This document shows positions 59,769-64,000 of a stretch of 64,000 nucleotides of DNA, piece by piece. Below the pieces are notes generated by a model. That model was not told the DNA's origin and ran no database searches. It saw only the letters and a list, made by a program, of their open reading frames with translations. The stretch is taken from assembly GCF_015706575.1 (NCBI RefSeq), contig NW_024037064.1:7479606-7543605 (forward strand), in the 5' to 3' direction. How positions within the stretch are numbered: position 1 is the first letter of the stretch; every line of letters begins with the position of its first letter. Made by a program: the position numbers and the translations under genes. This DNA is from Patiria miniata (lineage: Eukaryota > Echinodermata > Asteroidea > Valvatida > Asterinidae).

Positions 59769-60093
59769 TGTACAAGTCACAATTGTCGCCGCCATGCCAA
59801 CACTGAGAAATCTTCCAGGATGGCCAAAGAAACATCAGCAGACTCCTTAGTGCTTCGTTCCAAGCTTCCATGCAAGCAGCGATGTTGTTGGTCCAATCTG
59901 TATCACCATAGCAACCTCATCAGTGATTGCTTCGTTACTTAGTGACACATCATCCATAATTGAAACACTTTATGCCAGATGTTACCAATCGGTTACGTAA
60001 AAAGCTAAGTAGATGGGGAAAAAATTAATCCTGTTCTGTGTTAAGGATGGTATAGAACAGTGAAAAAAGTTTTGATAATTACACACCGAGAGA

Positions 60094-60099
60094 AATAAA
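60094..60099 (+). promoter_or_regulatory. Polyadenylation signal AATAAA
   Basis: The canonical hexamer lies 326 nt after the stop codon. It is the first of two in the proximal 3' UTR. Confidence 0.5.
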
Positions 60100-60151
60100 A
60101 CAGATTGTGAATTTGGTGATGAAATCCTGTTTCCTGTGTATAAATACTGCG

Positions 60152-60157
60152 AATAAA
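60152..60157 (+). promoter_or_regulatory. Polyadenylation signal AATAAA
   Basis: A second canonical hexamer lies 58 nt after the first, with a CTGTGTAT-type U/G-rich stretch about 30 nt downstream. It is the better candidate for the proximal cleavage site. Confidence 0.55.
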
Positions 60158-60175
60158 ATCTAAGTACTTAAAAGA

Positions 60176-62376
60176 AGTTGGAGAAATTCTGTGTATAATC
60201 AGTACTTGAAGACAGTCCCTGCAGCTTTATGTGTATTCCTCATTGAAATGATGCTGATGACTACTGTTGAAATAGCTCCAAACATGTGCGTATATGTATA
60301 TGTTAAAGATTAGATAAATATAAAGCACAGTGCTTTCTGTGTTCCAAATAGAACTTTTGAAGATATAGCGGGATTTTTTTTTCTTTTCAAAGACTTGTGA
60401 TGAAAGCTAGTCAGTCTCTGTTATGAGGACAAGCCAGTCGGATGCTATAGAGACTATCTATCCTGTTTTTAAAAAAAAAGCATATTCAGTGCCATTTTTT
60501 GTTTACAACGCCTAGCTACATTCTGCAAGTTTTAGTACAATGGCTTGCAACATATTGCAGGTTTTGTACAACGTTAAGCTCTAAGTTACAAGTTGTACAC
60601 TGCCCAGGTAGAAAATATTTGTACTGTATCTTAGCAACTAGCTTCTACAGACGTAGCAGTAATTTTAAACAACCTCTTTTCAACAGCAAAATATACATCA
60701 AACACAATACTATTCTTATTTAAAACTAGAGCTTAAGCAATTAAATTTAAAAAAACATTTTCAATCATATGTAAGCCATTTCCCCCAGCTATTTTCTAAG
60801 ATATCATTCGTAGCAAGTTCAAAAGAATTCCTCATTCGTTTATGTTCTTTTGGTTATATTCCGGCAGTGAGGCTTTTGTGTAATATGTAGGAGAACGAAT
60901 GCCGTTTTCGAGTCGAAAAAGTCAATCTGTGAATATTAATATAAAGTTATAAATAGCATGCCACACATTCAGTGTTAACTTTGTAAAATTTTATATAAAA
61001 ATTCTGGGTTTTTTTACACGAAAAGCAGTGATTACATTTTTTCAAATGACTGTGAAATATTTTGTTTAATTTATGAGATATTGATCTAGTACAATTTGAA
61101 GATAAAAAAAGAGACAAATTTTAAAAGAATTTTCTAGAGAACGCATAAATGTATGGTTGTATGAATACTTATACGTTTAGTATTTCATGTGCGGCTAATG
61201 TATTTGTCCATTCCTGTCTCCTAGCAACCGTAGTCGATGCTTTCAATCAATTCAATAAAATTCTAATATTTAACTGTGTGCTCCTAATTGTGGCTTGTTG
61301 CCCAAAAAAAATTAGATTATCAATAAAAATATGCTTAGTTGACATTTAATCAAAAGCTATATTAAGCATTGAGGTCAAAGGTTATGACCTTGGTCATTCA
61401 TTATACATTCAATAGTGCACATGACCTCTGAATATGCATATGCAAATAGTTTGTATATTCTCTATTAAAAACAAAAACTATGAAAAGATTGTAAAAGAAA
61501 TATATTTTACTTTCTGTGTATTTCTCAAGAATATGATAAAAAATTATAGGATTTGTTTTATGAATTTTTTTCACTGGCAATGTACGTCATTTATCCCCCC
61601 AAAAGTGCACATGTTTTGTTCGGTTCATTACTGCTTGTATTTACAGTGAGAAAAGTTTTGGTGTGGAATTTTGCTCAAGAAAACTGCAAAACCCTCGAAA
61701 TTGAAATGATTTTTTTGTTTTAAAGAAAGCTTTTGTTGAATAGAATTTTTTTACAAATTTCAAAGCTTTTTGGGGGATTATTGAACGACTAGTTACAGCA
61801 CATTGAAGCAGAGACATTGTGTTTTGTGTATTTAGAACTGCTCATGATGAAGACTAGCTGGAACCAGTTTGCACTGGTTTGGACCGGTTGATACCAATTT
61901 GATTGAATGGAGAAAAGTTGTTCACTTGATGTGAAACGAGCATATACAGCAGGCTGTGTATCTACAACACTGGTTGGAACCGGTTCGTACTGGTTTAATG
62001 TAGTCAAAGCCAGATCTGATGATCCAAACGTTTGTGTAGCTTTTAAAGTTTAGAAATCTTAATTTAACATTTTTTTTCTCTTTGTAGTAAAAAAAAGGTA
62101 TATTCTTGACTTGTGCTTTTGTCTGGCTACTTTAGCACTTTAGGTTAATTTGAATAACACTACCAGTTGTTTCCAGTCATTGATAAAAAATTACAACATA
62201 CCAAATTTGTACATAATGTTTCTATTCAGAGATTGGTTTTGTACAGTGTAATAGAATGTACTTAGAAAGGGCAACTTTGGAGGAAAAAAAACACCTAACT
62301 TGGAATCAATTCAGTGATCAACTCTTGGGGACAATCTCAAAGTATGGCTGCTATCTAATAGACCCATTCTCATTTG
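60176..62376. other. AT-rich 3' flank or extended 3' UTR
   Basis: There is no coding sign. AATAAA occurs at 61254-61259. A TGGAACCAGTTTGCACTGGT and TTGGAACCGGTTCGTACTGG pair lies at 61858 and 61973, a short inverted/direct repeat. Confidence 0.5.
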
Positions 62377-62895
62377 TTAAAGGGAATATACATCATTTTC
62401 AGAAATGGATGGATTTGGGGGTTAGTAATACTGTATATATTGTTACACTGACTTTTTTGACGTTTTGGGTTCGTAAATGCTATAAAAACCAAAAAAAAAA
62501 CAATCATTTTCCTGTAGTCTGATTCCCTGACTCCATTTAAAATGAAACACTGCAATTTAAAGATGTTGGGGAATTGTAAGGTCAGGGAACCAGTCTAGCT
62601 GGTTTGTACCCGTTCATAGGTGTGTAATCGATTGCAAACAAATAAAGACTAACTAAATATGGTCAATTGGGGCAAGTATTTGAAATAAGCCAGTTTTTTT
62701 TCCAACGCTGGTCGGCCGACCATTGTTGGAAATTGATACGAAAATATCACTTTTTTTGAAAATTGACAGTATACCAGGTGCCATGATTTTACAGGATGCT
62801 TTAGACTGTTATTCACTAACAGCCCAGTAAGGTATTTCAAAATAATTTGGTGGTTTTATTTTTTGATGTTTGCAAATGTTGTATTTTCCCTTTAA
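62377..62895 (-). mobile_element. TTAA-flanked palindromic MITE, copy D
   Basis: It begins TTAAAGGGAATATACATCAT and ends TGTATTTTCCCTTTAA, with centre CCAACGCTGGTCGGCCGACC. It shares orientation with copy B. The centre is best preserved here and in copy A. Confidence 0.88.
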
Positions 62896-64000
62896 TTTCA
62901 GTGGGACCTTTTAACCTCAGATTTGTTTTGTTGCTAGCAATAGATTTAGAAATGTTGGTCCAGCTTACAGGCTCAAAGGAATGAATACGGTAGAACTGAT
63001 TGTGGTTGTCTCTTCTATGTAGATATACCAAGGACTGCGCCACTTCAAACTTTAAAGCCAAGAACTGCAAAATTTGAAATTTGGTTCAAATAACTATTTC
63101 TTTTTAACATTCATTGTTACTTCACCCGTATGATGAACCTTTGCCTTTCTTAAATTCAACTTGAAATTCAGTTGTTTGAAGGGTAAAATGGTAGTAAATA
63201 TATTGTATTCCCAAACGTATTTAAACTTGTGCCCCATTTTGTTAGCTACTCACAAGTTGGTATTATTTCATGGGTAGATCTGCGTGTACAGATATTGGGG
63301 TAAGAAACATCTTAGATCTTTTCATTTCAATAGAATTAACATTACATGTACTTCGCCATAATTGTCCTTTTTTCTGAAATTTGTAACTACGATGGAAATT
63401 ATTTTCCCCGAAAAGAAATAACCAAAAGAAGAGTGTGATTTAGAAAAATAAAATCATTGTTACTACTGCATTGTTACTATACTGTAACAATAATTTTTTT
63501 TTTTTTGAATGGTCACATTTGATTCAGCAGCACCCAAAAACACGCATTTGTTCTTAGCAATTCAATAATTTCTGATATTTAAATTTTTGTTAGCTCGAAG
63601 TTTGTTGTAATTAGAATATTTCTGGTTTTGTTTCTTTAGTTTTCCCAAATAGTCAGATTGATTTTCTTCCCTTTTAGTTCTTATCATGTATACACTTTTT
63701 TGTTGATATTACATTCTTTTCTGAGTATACATGTATATATTTAAAAAAAGCTTTTTTGGCAGTAGCTGGCTTTATCATTGGCACATGCTTTAAGTCATGT
63801 GACAGAAAACAACCAATCATTAATAGTCTATGTAAATTACTGACCAACATGTCAATAAATCGTACGTCATGTAAATTTGAGTCTTGTCCATAAGCAACCT
63901 GATTTACATTGATGTGGTATGTCTACTCGCGTGTCCGATTCGGCAAATGATAAAAGGACACAACAGTTTAAAGTAGAATATTGTTTCTTGAAAATGAGGT
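62896..64000. other. AT-rich sequence to the end of the window, nothing recognised
   Basis: There is no tandem repeat, exon or RNA gene that can be supported. T-runs and TACATGTA words occur. Confidence 0.5.

Larger units (their letters stand above)
59769..60175 (+). other. ARHGEF12: 3' UTR (shortest form)
   Basis: This segment follows the stop codon. Two AATAAA signals close together near 60.1 kb suggest cleavage around 60.17-60.19 kb. A longer UTR is possible because further AATAAA sites occur, for example 61254-61259, and the sequence beyond stays AT-rich and without coding signs. Confidence 0.55.

Noticed and set aside
59421..59795. His/Ile-rich minus-strand ORF over the last exon
   Set aside because: It is the shadow of the GATGAT-type coding repeat of exon 34 on the + strand.

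Overview
The window is a stretch of an animal nuclear genome dominated by one large, intron-rich gene on the + strand. Thirty-four coding exons, all with GT-AG borders and matching phases, join into one open frame of 5,667 nt. That is 1,888 codons plus a TAG stop at 59766-59768, running from 6415 to 59768. The order of parts is: C-terminal half of a PDZ domain, charged linkers and coiled coil, an RGS-like domain, a C1 zinc finger, DH, PH, coiled coil, and a very acidic tail. This is the ARHGEF11/ARHGEF12 (PDZ-RhoGEF/LARG), Drosophila RhoGEF2 family, which carries signals from Galpha12/13 receptors to RhoA. The 5' exons, including the first half of the PDZ domain, lie upstream of the window. 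I see no second protein-coding gene.

Organism: inference only. Long introns full of short foldback elements, tRNA-derived SINEs with an (ATT)n tail, many TACATGTA palindromes, many AGAGGGCGC words and a RhoGEF that keeps its C1 domain fit an invertebrate deuterostome, most likely an echinoderm.

Layout: 1-6414 upstream intron with scattered repeats. 6415-21439 PDZ end and linkers (exons 1-9), with a (CCCAA)n array at 7.7-8.6 kb, an 11-bp minisatellite at 17.2-18.2 kb and a 55-bp array at 19.6-20.0 kb. 21440-28076 is a long repeat-filled intron with two possible cassette exons. 28077-32797 RGS-like and C1 domains. 32798-42252 linker exons, with 14-bp and 61-bp satellites. 42253-49338 DH and PH. 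49339-54189 linker, coiled coil and a 1.2-kb acidic/Ser-rich exon. 54190-59424 last intron, with a possible alternative last exon. 59425-60175 acidic last exon and a short 3' UTR. 60176-64000 AT-rich flank or longer UTR.

Points that stand out: (i) the exon 14 end and its 5' splice site are repeated about six more times inside intron 14, giving decoy donors; (ii) the minisatellites in introns 6 and 10 are the same family in opposite orientation, so the pre-mRNA can pair around exons 7-10; (iii) five of ten AGAGGGCGC (CTCF-core-like) words lie within 65 bp downstream of a splice donor; (iv) many TIR-bounded, palindromic non-autonomous transposons occur, including four copies of one TTAA-flanked family and a three-level nest in intron 31.
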